DNA of 64,000 nt from Effrenium voratum (lineage: Eukaryota > Sar > Dinophyceae > Suessiales > Symbiodiniaceae). Location: assembly GCA_963377175.1 (NCBI GenBank), contig CAUJNA010001757.1:352501-416500 (forward strand), read 5' to 3'. The notes below the pieces were generated by a model that saw nothing but the letters and a program-made list of their open reading frames with translations, had not been told where the DNA came from and made no database searches. Shown here one piece after another: positions 1 through 11,328 of this stretch; the stretch's first letter is position 1, and each line of letters starts with the position of its first letter. Made by a program: the position numbers and the translations under genes.

Positions 1-1870
1 CTAGCCAGCAGCTGTTGTTTGTTGGCGTGATAGTATGAGCGCCGGACGAACTTAGTCGAAGGCCTGGGAGGTAAAAGGTAAGAAGTAAGTTACGGCCGGC
101 GCCCAAGCGCCGTCTGGAAGCCGCAGTCCACAAAGGCATCGTTTTAGCTGCGCCGCTGGAGCTGAGTTCATCTGAGCTGCGCTGGCAAAAACTTTGCGCT
201 TTGGTTTTTTTGCGGGAGCTTGCGTGCTGTGTCCCAGGTCTGGTTTTTGCCCGGGGTCCCAGCTTCCCCGCTTGCTCAAAATGTCCCTGGTGATATGGAG
301 CTTTTCAGACAGGCCAGGCTGTTCACAGAGCTGCGCATTGACCTAACCTCGGTCTTTGGCTTGGCAGAGCCCTCACTTGAACGCATTTAGCGCTGTTCAC
401 TTGAAGGCATTGACTCAAGAGTACACGGCCCAAGATCTCGCCAGTGAAGATCTGCTGGTGGGAGAGCACTATGAAATCTGGCCTTCATCGGGCCTGCCAT
501 TTCCGATGCGCGGCTTGGCCCTAGTGCGATGGCAAAGTTTTGGTTTGGCTGCGCCGTGTTTTGATCGTGTTGGTTTTGCTGGTTCTCGAGTTGAACAAGC
601 ATTCACTGCTGCTGCTGCAGGTGGATGGCGCAGGAGGTGGTCGGACTACAACCATAGGGTGTGCAGACAACACAGAAATGCACTTGGGCAGCATTTCTAC
701 ACCTCGGATGACCCGCGACACGGACTCCAGCCACCGGCAAGGTGGCAGCTGCAGCCGCAGCCGATGTCGCCGCCGTGGCCACAGCCAACCGCGCCCGCGG
801 CAGAGGCGATGCTGAAAGCATACAAGGCCCAAGATCTAGATACTTTTCGGCTCTTGGTGGCAGTACGAAACCTTCGCGACAAATGGGCAACCAGCTCCGA
901 AGTGCGGCTTGTCCCTCATGCGACTGCAAAGGTTTTGCTTGGTTGTAACGTGTTTTGCTTGCGCCCTTGCTGTGTTGCTTTTCTGGGTCCTCAAGTAAAG
1001 TAGAACGGGCATTCGCTGCTGCTGCTGACCAATTGCAAGCGCCAGGAACATTGACACGCTGGCCAAACCACAGAGCGACTTTGGGCACATGCCCCAGTTC
1101 GCCAGCTGTCCCGTTCATGTCTTTGAACTGACGCGCAGCCGAGAGCATAATTCATCCAGAGCAAGTGCGACCCCATGTACCATCACAGTCAAGTTTCATT
1201 CCATGTGGTACATGAAGTGGTCGGACTACAACCATAGGGTGTGCAAGCAGCATGAAAACGCCCGTGCGCGGCAAGGCGCAGTCCAACCATACGCTACGCC
1301 CCTTTTTGTGGGGCAAGTGTCGCAAGCTCAGGACCTACAGGGCCATCAGCTTGATCAAGGTGGTGTTTGAGCCGATGTGTGGCACTTCACAGTGCCCGCT
1401 CAAGGCACTCCACAGCGCCTGCGCTTGTCCTGGGAGATAATATTGACGCTGCTGCAGGTAGATGGTGCAGGAGCTGGACCCCAGTGCTGGCCTTGGACTG
1501 CATCCTGTTGCTTGTGATCATTCTTGCTTCAGTGCAGGCAATTCTGATGTAACTTCGGTGGGATGCCGCCTTTCGACTTCGGTGGTTTTGCTGGCTTGAG
1601 ATGCCCCCTAAGCGTTGGCCGCGCAGAGGCATGCTGCTCGCTTCCGGTGGCGATCATGAGCTTCTTGGCACAAAGCCGAAGTTCCCGCCGTCCCCTGCTC
1701 CTCCACCCCGCCCGTGAAAAGCCACCACCATTGCCACCCCCAGATGAGCAGAATCTTAGGGGCACCACCACGACCACCCCCTTTAGATGAGCCCGACATG
1801 AAGGCGTAGAGTGGGTTTCGAGGCAGCTTTCTTAGAGTTCCGGGTCTCGAGGCAGCTGCGTGCGTCTCAG
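1..1870. other. Repeat-bearing intergenic DNA, no gene recognised
   Basis: Short ORFs occur in all frames but none resembles a protein family I know. The stretch contains dispersed direct repeats (separate entry). No tRNA, rRNA or promoter signature was recognised. Confidence 0.5.
540..1480. repeat. Dispersed direct repeats
   Basis: A 20-plus-base segment beginning GTGGTCGGACTACAACCATA appears near 638 and again near 1216, both followed by GGGTGTGCA. Segments resembling GCTGCTGCAGGTGGATGGCGC appear near 609 and 1449, and CATTCRCTGCTGCTGCTG near 600 and 1009. The sequence GGCCCAAGATCT occurs near 427 and 831. This suggests an old local duplication with period roughly 400-600 bp. No coding role is evident. 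Confidence 0.6.
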
Positions 1871-1879
1871 TTGAGGCTT

Positions 1880-3826
1880 GGGATTCCCAGTGTCAGCCTC
1901 CGTGCATGAGCGTGACATTGGCGACAACGATTCCACGTGGACTGAAGCGCCGCGAGCAATGGCTGGCCTGACGAGGCGAGCGTTGAGCGGTGGTCGGGAA
2001 CAGCTGATACTGCTGGTCAAGACAGACATCGGTGTTCATTGGGGCCACAGGAATGCCCTGAGTGCCGCTGGAGCAAATGCGGCGCCCAGCTTCAAGAGCA
2101 GTTCCCCTTGTGCGAGGGAACTGAACGGTGTATTGTGTGTCGGCTCGGCATTGCGAACGTCGGGGTCGTCAAGAAGCAGCGCAAATGTTGCTTGGTGAGC
2201 AGGTGGAGAAACCTTTAGAGGAACATGCCCCTGCCCATTCTGAATGGAAGTCGCTGTGGAGTGTTTTCAAAACGCGCGGGACAACGAGTCGACCCAGCCT
2301 ACTCTGCGTGGCAAAGCTCGCAAGATGATGTTTCGCTTGGCAGAGTCTGCCGCCAGAAGCAACGGGATTTCCTCTCCGCCAGCGCCAATATGACGGTGTC
2401 TTGCGACGCGTCAGACACACGTCTGCTAGTGCGCTAAAAAGCGGTGAACGAGTCACTGGAGGTGCAATCCGGCATCTTGGGCATGTGCCGCTGTAGACCA
2501 CTTGCTACAAAGGGGCGCTGGAAGGGCTGGAGGCTGTCTTTTACGCCGCGGCGACAGATTGGTTCAGGCTGCCTGCAGAGGCAGGTCAAGCGCCCCGTAA
2601 ACAGCCGCAGCATGACGATGGCCTCTTTCCGAAGCGCTGAGCGCAGTTCAGGCGCGCGAGGTGTTTCTCCCTCGGCTTGCTTTGATAAACCGCGACAAGG
2701 CCCACACTTGCAGGCGGGTTGCAAAGAGGCCTTGGTTTGCTTCGACTGTCCTCAAGGATGTGTGCCAGCAGTTCACGGCCTGGTTTAGCAAGATACAGCA
2801 CCCAGCAATGCTGCAAGGTTGGCACGGCAGTTTCCAACAGGATCAAAGTGATCAGCAGCACGTGACGCTGCGATGCGCCAGGGTAAGCCGCGCGCGCGCG
2901 CATTCTTGAACTTCATCAGTGGCCCTGTTGGAGCGCAACGACTCATCCTGGCAGGCATGTTGGCGGACGCCAGTGACGAAGCCCTGCTTCTCACGAGGGC
3001 GTTTGACGACGAAGCTGCAGATCCAGCACTCACGCAGGTGGCCGTGCGACAGTTTATGGCCAACATCCAGATGCTCCTCGTCCAGCAGCACTGTGTCAGC
3101 ATGGGCTTTATACAAGCATGTGGAAAACATCTGGGTGTGGATAGAAAACGGACCGTGCCAAATCGGCCGCGCCGGCGGTTTGCCTGCGTCCGGCCTGCGG
3201 ACATGTTTACAACACATGACTGGCTATGTGACCATTGCACTTACTGTTCTCCGCGCTTAGTTTCCGGACTAGGAAGCAATTGCTGCCTTTCGGGTTTTTG
3301 CATTGGAGGGCCTGGAGCTGAATCAGAGTCAATCCTTGCCTTGCGTCACACAGAGGATTTCACAAGACTGTGCAAGATTTTCGGTCTGGGCCAAGACAGG
3401 TGTGTGCAGGAAGCTACTTGTGGGGATCGCAGCTGAGCAAAGACGTCAGTCGCTCCTGAGCACGGTCTCGGGCGAGATACACACTGCAGGAGCTAGGGCA
3501 GCTTCTGCAGGTGTATGGAGCTGTGGTTTGCTCTATCAGCTGTCGAGCAGAACTTCTCCATCCAAAACTGGTTGACTTCCAAGCGTCGCAATGTTGGTGA
3601 GCAGCATGAGTTGGACTTGCTGCAGCTGGTGGTAGTGCCCAACGTGGATGAAACCGATTTGTTCCACCGAGCCTCTTGTGTGTGGCAGCAGTTGTACGGC
3701 AAGCCTCGACGGACATCCCGGCGCCTACGGGGCTTTTACAAAACACAACAGTGTCCAGAAAAGTCTGGCCCGCAGCCTCTGAAGATGTGGCTCCGGAGCA
3801 GACGCAAAAAGCAATCGCGCTGTTGA
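1880..3826 (+). pseudogene. Decayed hAT-like transposase-derived gene
   Basis: Protein-like segments occur in order on the plus strand but in changing frames. About 2225-2437 holds 'NRDFLSASANMTVSCDAS' type residues. About 2680-2860 holds 'RDKAHTCRRVAKRPW'. About 2930-3130 holds 'MLADASDEALLLTRAFDDE'. About 3515-3800 holds 'SAVEQNFSIQNWLTSKRRN'. The last resembles the C-terminal dimerisation segment of hAT transposases (E-x-x-F-S ... K-R-R-N ... L). The middle blocks resemble a multicopy dinoflagellate protein family I recall but cannot name. At least four frame changes and internal stops mean it is either a pseudogene or an intron-split gene whose introns I cannot define; pseudogene is likelier. 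Assignment rests on motif memory only. Confidence 0.5.
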
Positions 3827-3829
3827 CTC

Positions 3830-4630
3830 AGCTTGTGGGCCAAGTTGGAGCCTGAGTGTGTGTGTGGCTGGGAAAGCAGGAGCGTGCCAAGCCCGTCGGG
3901 TCACTTGCGCGACAATGAAGTGACTGATGACCTAAGTGCTGCAGCAGATGCCCTTCCACAGGCGGAGGGCAGCTGATCACCAAGAAAAGCGCTGGGAGGA
4001 GAAACTTCATCCTAGGCCCCCACGTGGAGCAGAGTGGGCCAACTTGTGAGTCGTGGCTGATGTTTCCAATCCTGACCCGGGCGCTTGGCTGCGCTGCAAG
4101 GAAGCCTCTTAGTCAGCCCAGCTTTCTTCTCATCAGGTAAAGCGGTTGGATGCGCAGTTGGCTTCAAACCAGCGTTGCAAAAAACTAGGGCCCTGAACAT
4201 GTCGAATGAGTTTCGTGTACAGCGCGCAGCGTGCGCTCAGGCCTTGGGATTGTAATGCAGTCCGCACAATCCAAGCGACGTGTGCTGCCAACGCTTGCTA
4301 ACTGGCTGCGGTTGCAAATAGGTCGCGCGCAAGTGTCTTTTCGGCTTTGCTGTGACAGAAACGGAGAAGTCAGCGCGTGGTGCATTACAGTCTCACCCAC
4401 AAGCAATGACATTGCCGATGTTCATGCAGCAGTTAATGATGGCCACCGACCATTCCCGCACATCCCTGGGCAGAGGGGTGTCCACGTGATTTGGTCATGT
4501 TGTTGTGTGATCAGCAGTGCAACGCAGCTGGTTTTCAGTCTTGAGCGTTTTGATTTTGACCGACTTCAGCATCGCTTTCACCAGCTTCCCTTTATGCATT
4601 GCCGGCATGTTTTGCATTACTTGCAACAAT
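3830..4630. other. No gene recognised
   Basis: Only short overlapping ORFs on both strands. The longest (4231-4824, +, 197 aa) runs into the C-rich repeat and shows no domain. Confidence 0.4.
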
Positions 4631-4765
4631 TGACCCAGCAATCCCCCACGCACACGTCCCAGTGCCCCCTCCCGGGCACTTCCCAGTGCCCCCTCACACT
4701 TCCTCCCAGTGCCCAGCACTTCCCATTCCCCCCTTCCCCCCTCCTGGCACTTGTCAGTGGCTTGG
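4630..4765. repeat. C-rich CCCAGTGCCCC repeat
   Basis: Imperfect repeats of CCCAGTGCCCC and GGCACTTCCCAGTGCCC run through this stretch and end in GGCACTTGTCAGTGGC. The units pair partly with each other (GGGCACT/AGTGCCC). Confidence 0.7.
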
Positions 4766-4844
4766 TTTCCGGGCAGTGCCTTGGCACTGCTATCCAACCT
4801 CACACATTATGTTTTTCATGTTGACCAGCCCCTGGTTTGCAAAG

Positions 4845-5375
4845 GCGGGCCCCGAAAATATTCCCGGGATGTTGTTTTCCCCAGTTCCCCATAAAGCAGA
4901 ACTTGGCCCCAAAAATCTTGCTGGGAATACTCCCACCAATCCCTCAAAGTCGGGCTCAAAAAATCTTCCCGGGAAGATGTTTCCACAATTCACTTAAAGT
5001 CGGGCCCAAAAAATCTTCCCGGGAAGATTTTCCCACCAGTCTCTCAGTCAAAGGGGAAGATTTTCCCCGCCAGTCCCTCGGGCCCCCAAAATTCTTCGGG
5101 AAGATTCAATATGCAGATTTTGTGCATCCGGCACTGACGCAAGGGGTGGTGTACGCACCACCCCTTAGAACAATCCCCTATGCACAAAATGCGCGCCTTA
5201 GAAAAATCTTCCCTGGAAGATTTGACCTAAGGGCACCAAGGTGGGACGTCCCGAACTCTGCATCTTCCCGGAAAAACCTTCCCAAAAAGATTTTTGGGGC
5301 CCGACTCTGAGGGACTGGTGGGAAAAATCTTCCCAGGAAGATTTTGTGGTTTTGGGGGCCCATTCGCGCAAATTA
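4845..5375. repeat. Palindromic minisatellite (AATCTTCCCGGGAAGATT family)
   Basis: Units of about 45-55 bp carry a self-complementary core close to AATCTTCCCGGGAAGATT, followed by TTCCCACCAGTCYCTCAG and GGGCCC. Cores are near 4856, 4965, 5015, 5210 and 5330. Units left of about 5100 run forward and those right of about 5200 run in reverse, so the array is itself an inverted repeat. Its centre holds a perfect 11-bp-arm hairpin at 5141-5166. No ORF here is believable. Confidence 0.8.
5141..5166. repeat. Perfect hairpin at array centre
   Basis: The arms AAGGGGTGGTG and CACCACCCCTT are exact reverse complements separated by TACG. The hairpin sits at the symmetry axis of the surrounding palindromic minisatellite. 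Confidence 0.85.
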
Positions 5376-5435
5376 GGGGAAGGCTTTCTCTGTGTGTTTG
5401 TGACCCGTTTGATGGCCCAGGCTCTCTGGTGATAT

Positions 5436-5459
5436 CAGCAGCAGCAGCAGCAGCAGCAT
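5436..5459 (+). repeat. CAG trinucleotide microsatellite
   Basis: About seven uninterrupted CAG units follow GATAT. No coding frame is supported. Confidence 0.9.
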
Positions 5460-5558
5460 CCTCTGCAATCAGAACCATGTTATCAAGCGTGCAGTGTGTG
5501 TAACTTCTCAAACAACCTGGCAGCAATTTGGGCTTAGGGGGTTTGCGTAGCATGGCAC

Positions 5559-6065
5559 TTGTTAGCATTGGCAGCGTGGACCCAGCGGAATGCTGGCCCA
5601 GAAGCACTCCAGGAGCGGCACACGCGAGAAGTGTGCACATCGCTCAACAGGAGCTGGCATACCAGATTTGAGCACTTCGAGCAAACACCCTTGAGCCTTG
5701 ACGAGGGGGCAACAGCAGCATGCTTCAACACTGCAGCCTGTGTGGCGGCCATGACGAATGTTGGCTCCTACTCCTTCAGTGGCAACTTGTGGTGGCACGC
5801 AATCAGGTGGCGAGCATTCCCAAGCACGCCAATCAACGAGAAGGGCGTCACGGAGTTGTTAGAGTTCTACTCCAATGGGCCGCAAGTTCTGCCATTCGAA
5901 GTCACAGTGGTGAGCGCCAGAGCTTCCCCAGAAGACATTGGGAAGAGGATGGGCCAGCAAACTTCAGAAAACAACAAAGCAGTACGCCCAGGTACTGGTT
6001 TTGGCCTTGCGTTGTACTCAATGATGCGCAGTGGCATCGCATGTGGAATGGATGCAAGAAGTTGA
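5559..6065 (+). CDS. Unrecognised 168-aa ORF
   Basis: Open frame of 168 codons beginning at a non-ATG codon; no family recognised. Composition is soluble-like, with a segment 'LPFEVTVVSARASPEDIGKR' that looks more protein-like than its surroundings. It could be an exon or a relic. There are no neighbours to support a function. Confidence 0.2.
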   Translation: MLALAAWTQRNAGPEALQERHTREVCTSLNRSWHTRFEHFEQTPLSLDEGATAACFNTAACVAAMTNVGSYSFSGNLWWHAIRWRAFPSTPINEKGVTELLEFYSNGPQVLPFEVTVVSARASPEDIGKRMGQQTSENNKAVRPGTGFGLALYSMMRSGIACGMDARS

Positions 6066-6879
6066 GAACCTTGTGTGTTCCGTCCACTCAATACAGAAAT
6101 GCGCGGCACACAGCCATGTCATTGGCATTAACACGCCGATTGCTGCAAGCAGAATTTAAAACGCGCGCAAATGCGATTGGAATGACTTGGCCTTTGTTCC
6201 CAGGACGTGGCACACAATTCTGCATTCACCCGTTCTCAGTTCATTTTCAGAGGCACCTGCAATCAAGCCCACGCCCATCATGACGGATCCACCAGATTCG
6301 CCAGATGAATCCAGTCCATGCCCAAGACAAGTCAGAGTCCGCTTACCGTCCTTGTCTTGTGTCAAGGTAAGAAGGACCCAACGTCCGGCAACGCCAAGAT
6401 TGGCACACTAGTAACTTTGCCTCAAGAAATTGCCTCTGGTAAGCTCTTATCTTGGTGGCTGCTTCCTTCGCCTCTTTCCAATGCGTGCGTGGCGTGATTC
6501 TCGCTTGGATGAGTTCAAAGCTATAAGCGTCATTTCATGAAGGGCCACTGAAACATACTTGAGCATGAAATTGATTGCTTTCACTGTTTGCCGGTGGCTT
6601 AACACCAGGCTTGTGGCGGCAGCCATGACTGTCTGGTGACACGCCTGTAGCGGATCTGGCAGTGGTGTCGCACGATCCGGGTTGGGTCCTCTTCCAAGAC
6701 AAACAGGGGCTGGAATATCTTTCAAATGGATTTGAAGACACCATTAGAATCGAGACATCGTTTGGCAGGAACATCTACTGTGTAGGGGGCCGTCTATGAA
6801 AGGGGACGAGATTACCATGAACGCTCGCTGTCAGCATGCTTGCTCAACGGCATTCAGGAGGGGAACCCACGCTCTGGAG

Positions 6880-7085
6880 GGAACTTGGCGTCAAGGAATT
6901 CGTCTCGCAATTCGTTTTCGGGGGAGAATTTGGCTTCCGGGAAGTAGCCTTTGGGGGGCAATTCGTCTTCGGGAAGCTGCCTTCGCAACTCGCCTGCGGG
7001 AGGAATTCGGCTTTGGGAGGGAGCTTGGCTCCTTCACAATTCCTCTTCGGATTCGTCTTCGCAATTCGCTTTTGGGGTAAGACGC
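6880..7085 (+). repeat. Degenerate CAATTCG/TTCGGG repeats
   Basis: Short degenerate units combining CAATTCG, CTTCGGGA and TTTGGG recur about every 15-40 bp (AATTCG or close variants near 6897, 6908, 6926, 6960, 7002, 7038 and 7062). The ORFs spanning it are products of the repeat. Confidence 0.6.
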
Positions 7086-7089
7086 AGAC

Positions 7090-9600
7090 GCGGAAGCCGC
7101 GCACCACCATGGCTGCGGACTTAGTTCTGCAGAGCACGCCGAAGTGCTTGCTGATCCACGTGGAAGACGCACGTGGACACAGCAGCCGGGCCTCTGGGCC
7201 TGCGTTCAACCTGTGCCGCCAGAGTGGCAGCTTGCATGGCCCCAACTCTGCCGGCCTGCGCCTTGGCCTCGGGTTCTGGGGCGGTCTATCATCCAGAGGG
7301 GCGCAAACGTCCCTGCTATTGGTCAAAGGATTTGCAGGTATTTTGTGCGACTTTTGAAAGTTGTCACCCCGAAGAGTCAAAATCGAGCCTGTTTTGGGGG
7401 GGCCCTAGTTCTGGACAGCGCCCCCCCAGCATTGAGAGCATATTTCCGGATGATGCGGATGATGCAAGGCATGCTGGCGATGCGAGTCAGAGGGGTTGGG
7501 CCAAAATCCGACAAAGAAAAGACAAGATGAAGAGTGCTGGATGGAAACTAAAATAAAGGAAACGTAGGGACATGGAAGAACAGGGACCTGGAGGGAAATG
7601 AAGGGAACTGAAGGAAACTCAACAGGTCTGGGTTGTTCAATCTGCTCGCGTTGCCTGGCATGCCTTGGCTTCACTCGGCTTTCTTCCAACTGACAGGCGC
7701 TTTGAAAGCAGCTCACGCCTACGGAAAAAAAACAGAACGCGGCAGCCATAGGCCCTTAAGCAGGTCGCATCTAGAGACCTACCTTGACTTCCTGGCGTTC
7801 GCCCTGCCTAGCGGAAATAAGGCGGCGTCTCTGCTCTTGCGATTCTTTTGATTGTCTTGCTGAGCTCAAGGGTGGCCGGCTGTTTCGGTAGCGTCTAAAT
7901 CCGGCCGCGGCCAACTGGCAGAACGGCTGTGTCGGATCCTACCCCTTGGTCCTTATGAGCAAGGGACATGTTTTCAGCTTGATTCCACTCGCAACTCTCA
8001 CGCCTTCCTTCTTAACTTTTCCAATCGCGGTTTTTCTATACGCGCAAACGCACACACTTTAGGCAGAGCTAACTCAATAAGTTCCAGCACTACCGAAGTT
8101 CTTTGACAAGAAACTATACACGGGAGAGCGCGCGCGCTCCTCATAAACAAATGCCCAAGGCAAATCTGCAGCAAACGCTGCCCTGTGTCTGTCACTCCGA
8201 CGAACCGGTCACACAAAGCAAAAAAATCGTATCACTGCTGAAAGCAATGCAGCCATCGCCGTAAACATCCTACCTCGCAGGCCCCTTGACTTGCTGGCTC
8301 CCTATGTTTCACGGTAAAAATCGTGGCGCCAAATGGGAACTCACCTTAAATCTCTTGCCAAAAGAGATTTTCAATGCCACGTTTTCAGCGACAAGAAAAG
8401 GACCCCGCGAAACTGAGATGCGTCACAAGTCTAAGTCAGGATGCTTCACCTGAGGCATGACCCAAGTGCACAAAACACCCTAAGCGAATAAGTTAATAAT
8501 GGCAATCCATCATTGGCGAGCCAAACCCTCGAATCTTTCAAGCGTGGCATTTACCTAAGAGGTCCTCTTGCGGCTGCTTGAAGGTGTCCGAAGGGCCCCC
8601 AAGGACCTCTAGCCCCGCAAAAACGAAGAGGCTTCACCCCGCACCTCGGCAGTGGCCCAAGCACGTCTCTCTGCCACCTGCCCAGAATCAAACCACCTGC
8701 GACTTCTTGCTAAAACTGCCCCAAACTAAATAAGCTAGGTGCTCATTGCCGCTCACCTGGAACCAAGTGGCAAAGTTACACACGCTCAGCCCATTCTGAA
8801 GCCCACGCACCTGACTGACATGCGAATTGCTAGTTTCTGCGGGAAACTTTTGCCTTGCAGAAGCTCAAGGCTAGAACCACAAAGCAGCCCGATGATCCGC
8901 AACCGTCGCAAGGCCTCCGCGCGCTCAGCGCTGAGCGCAGCCGCACGCCGCGCCTGGGCGCGGGGCTTACAGAAACTATAGTGTTTGAAGCCGTGCGCAA
9001 AAGGCGGCCCCAGGTGAACCCCACCGCCTTGCGCCACTTCACAAAACTGCTTCAACTGTTCGAAGTGGCATCTAGAACATCCTCTAGCTCTGTTGCCCAT
9101 GTTTGGAGAGAATCTTGAATGGTCATCTCTGAATGATGTTGAGGAAGAGCAAAGGACACCATACTTGTTAAGGCTCCCTATTTTGCGAAACAACAGTTTC
9201 TTTCGTTCTGCGCACATGTTGGTTCCCATTAATTTGTTTGCGGTGTCAACGCGTTCCCGCCTTTAAGGCGTGTGTGAAGCACGCTTTTGGGTCGACCCGG
9301 CTTGCCCCAGGCTGGGCCGTTGGGCTATGTCCGTTTTGAGGATGTAAGAAGGGCCTGAGAAACAATTTATTCCGCTGCTCAAGGCACGATGCGATAACTC
9401 CCTGGAAACCGAGCCTCGAGGTCCTCGAGTGTCTGTGACACTGTGTCTACAATACGAATGCGTGGGAACTTCCAGACCGTGTTTTGGGGGCATGGGCGGC
9501 GTTATGTTTGCTTTGGGCTGAACGCTAGCAAAATGCTGAAACGACACACACACACATGTGGCAGCGCCCTTTTCTCGACATCTTTGGGAAGTTACAATGT
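7090..9600. other. No gene recognised
   Basis: Mixed-composition DNA with only short overlapping ORFs on both strands. Around 8,220-8,560 no frame stays open. A short self-complementary patch with CTCTTGCCAAAAGAGATTTT is near 8352. Confidence 0.4.
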
Positions 9601-9624
9601 GTCCAACTTGGTAGTGGCTCGAAC

Positions 9625-9888
9625 AACGTACTTTGTTTGTTTGTTTGATTGGTTGGCTGCTTGTTTGTTTGTGGTTTGTTTGTTTGTTTGCCTGTTCGGT
9701 TGGCTTTGACTGCTTGGTTGTTTCATTACGTTTCTTTCTTGGTTGTTTTTTGATTGATTGACTGTGAGTTTGGTTGGTTGGTTGGTTGGTTGTTTGTTGG
9801 TTTGTCTGTCTGTTTGTTTGTTTGATTGTTTGTTTGTTTTTGTTTGCGTGTTTGTTTGTGTGGTTGTTTGCGTGTTGTTTTTGGTTTG

Positions 9889-9939
<51 letters not shown>

Positions 9940-10790
9940 TTGTTTGTTTGCTCGTTTGCTTGTTTGTTTGTTTGTTTGTTTGTTTGCTTGCTTGTTTGTT
10001 TGTCTGTGTCTGTGTTTTGTTTTTTGTTTGTTTGTTTGTGGTTTGTGTTGCTGGTTGGTTTACTTGTGTGTTTGCTTGTTTGTTTGTTGGTTGGTTTGTT
10101 TGCTTGTTGCTTGTTCTTACTTGTTGCTTGCGCTTGTTTGCTGACTTGTTTTGCGTGCTTGTTTGTTTGTGTTTTTGTTTGTCTGTTTGTTTTCTCGCTT
10201 GTTTGTTTGTTTGTTTGTTTGTTTTTTGTTTCTCTGTTTCTCTGCATGTTCGCTTGCTTGTTCGCTTGCTTGTTTGTGTTAGTGCTTAGTGTGTTGGTTT
10301 GTTTGTTTGTGTGTGATTGTTTCTTGTTGCGCTTGTTTCTTGTTGCGTTTGTTTTCTTGCTTGCACGCTGGGTTGGCTGGTTGGCTGCCTGGTTGCCGCA
10401 ACGAGGGTTGGTTTGTTCGATTGTTACTGGTTAGTTTGCTTGTTTGGTCGTTTGTATCTGTTTGTGTTTGTTCGTTGGTTGATTCGCACCCTTGTTCGCG
10501 CTTGTTTTTTTTGCTAATTTTGTTTCGCTTGTTTGCTTGGTTGGTTGGCTGGCTGACTCACCGAATGTCAGGCTTGTCTTAGGCGGCGACTGTTCGAAGC
10601 AAGGTGTGTTATTTGATTTGCTTGTTTGCTGGTTGCTTGTTTGTTTGTGTGTTTGTTTGTTTGTTTGATTGTTTCTCTGTTTGTTTGTTTCATTGTTTGT
10701 TCGTTTGTTCGCCCGCGTGTTTGCGCGTTGTTTTTTTGCTTGCCTGCGCGCCTGCCTGCCTGCCGTTACGCCTCTTGGGGATGTTTGCCT
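9625..10790 (+). repeat. Long TTTG tetranucleotide array
   Basis: Over a kilobase is built mainly from TTTG, with TCTG (9894-9932), CTTG, GTTG and GCTTG variants. The two strands therefore give spurious Cys/Leu/Val-rich and Lys/Thr/Gln/Asn-rich ORFs. A less repetitive gap lies near 10370-10600. These ORFs should not be annotated as proteins. Confidence 0.95.
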
Positions 10791-10799
10791 GGCTAAACT

Positions 10800-11320
10800 A
10801 TACTGAAACAGCGATGGGAGCTGACCAGGAAAACCGAGCTGCACAGCAGCCACGCAGTCGCGCTCTGTCCCAACACTAACGGCATCACCAGCACCAGCAG
10901 GAGAATACAGGGCGCAGGACTTGCGTGGCACGCCACCAACCAATATCTCTTTCCCCAGCCGGCTATTGACCTCCCAGATCAAGCGGTTGATGCCAAAAAT
11001 ATGACTTTTTAAACAAGTTGGAAAGTTTGAGGCATTCAATCCCCCTGCGGCGCAGGCCTCTTCAGCGCCGCGCGCTGCCATCTGGCTGTTCTCCTCCGGT
11101 CAAATGTACGACGTGCGCAGAGGTATTGCATACCCCGTTCAACATGCAACCCTGGGAAGGTACTGGGCAGGTACCTCTTTTGCCCCGCCGTATCCTATAC
11201 GAAAAGTGCGGCGGTAAAAACGAACTCAAACACAATTTGACAGCTCATCTCCCCATTTCAATTGTCATAGGACTCTGACATGGCCCCTCGGCGTTTTTTG
11301 CAGGGTCCCCTCCAACTCAT
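10800..11320. other. No gene recognised
   Basis: Unique-looking DNA between the TTTG array and the foldback element. No ORF of note. Confidence 0.4.
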
Positions 11321-11328
11321 AAAGGAAG

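Noticed and set aside
4845..5375. CRISPR-like spaced repeats
   Set aside because: Units are degenerate, lack unique spacers of constant length and reverse orientation; the genome is eukaryotic.
9726..10434. Long ORFs (up to 216 aa) rich in Cys/Leu/Val or Lys/Thr/Gln
   Set aside because: They are direct translations of the TTTG microsatellite on each strand.
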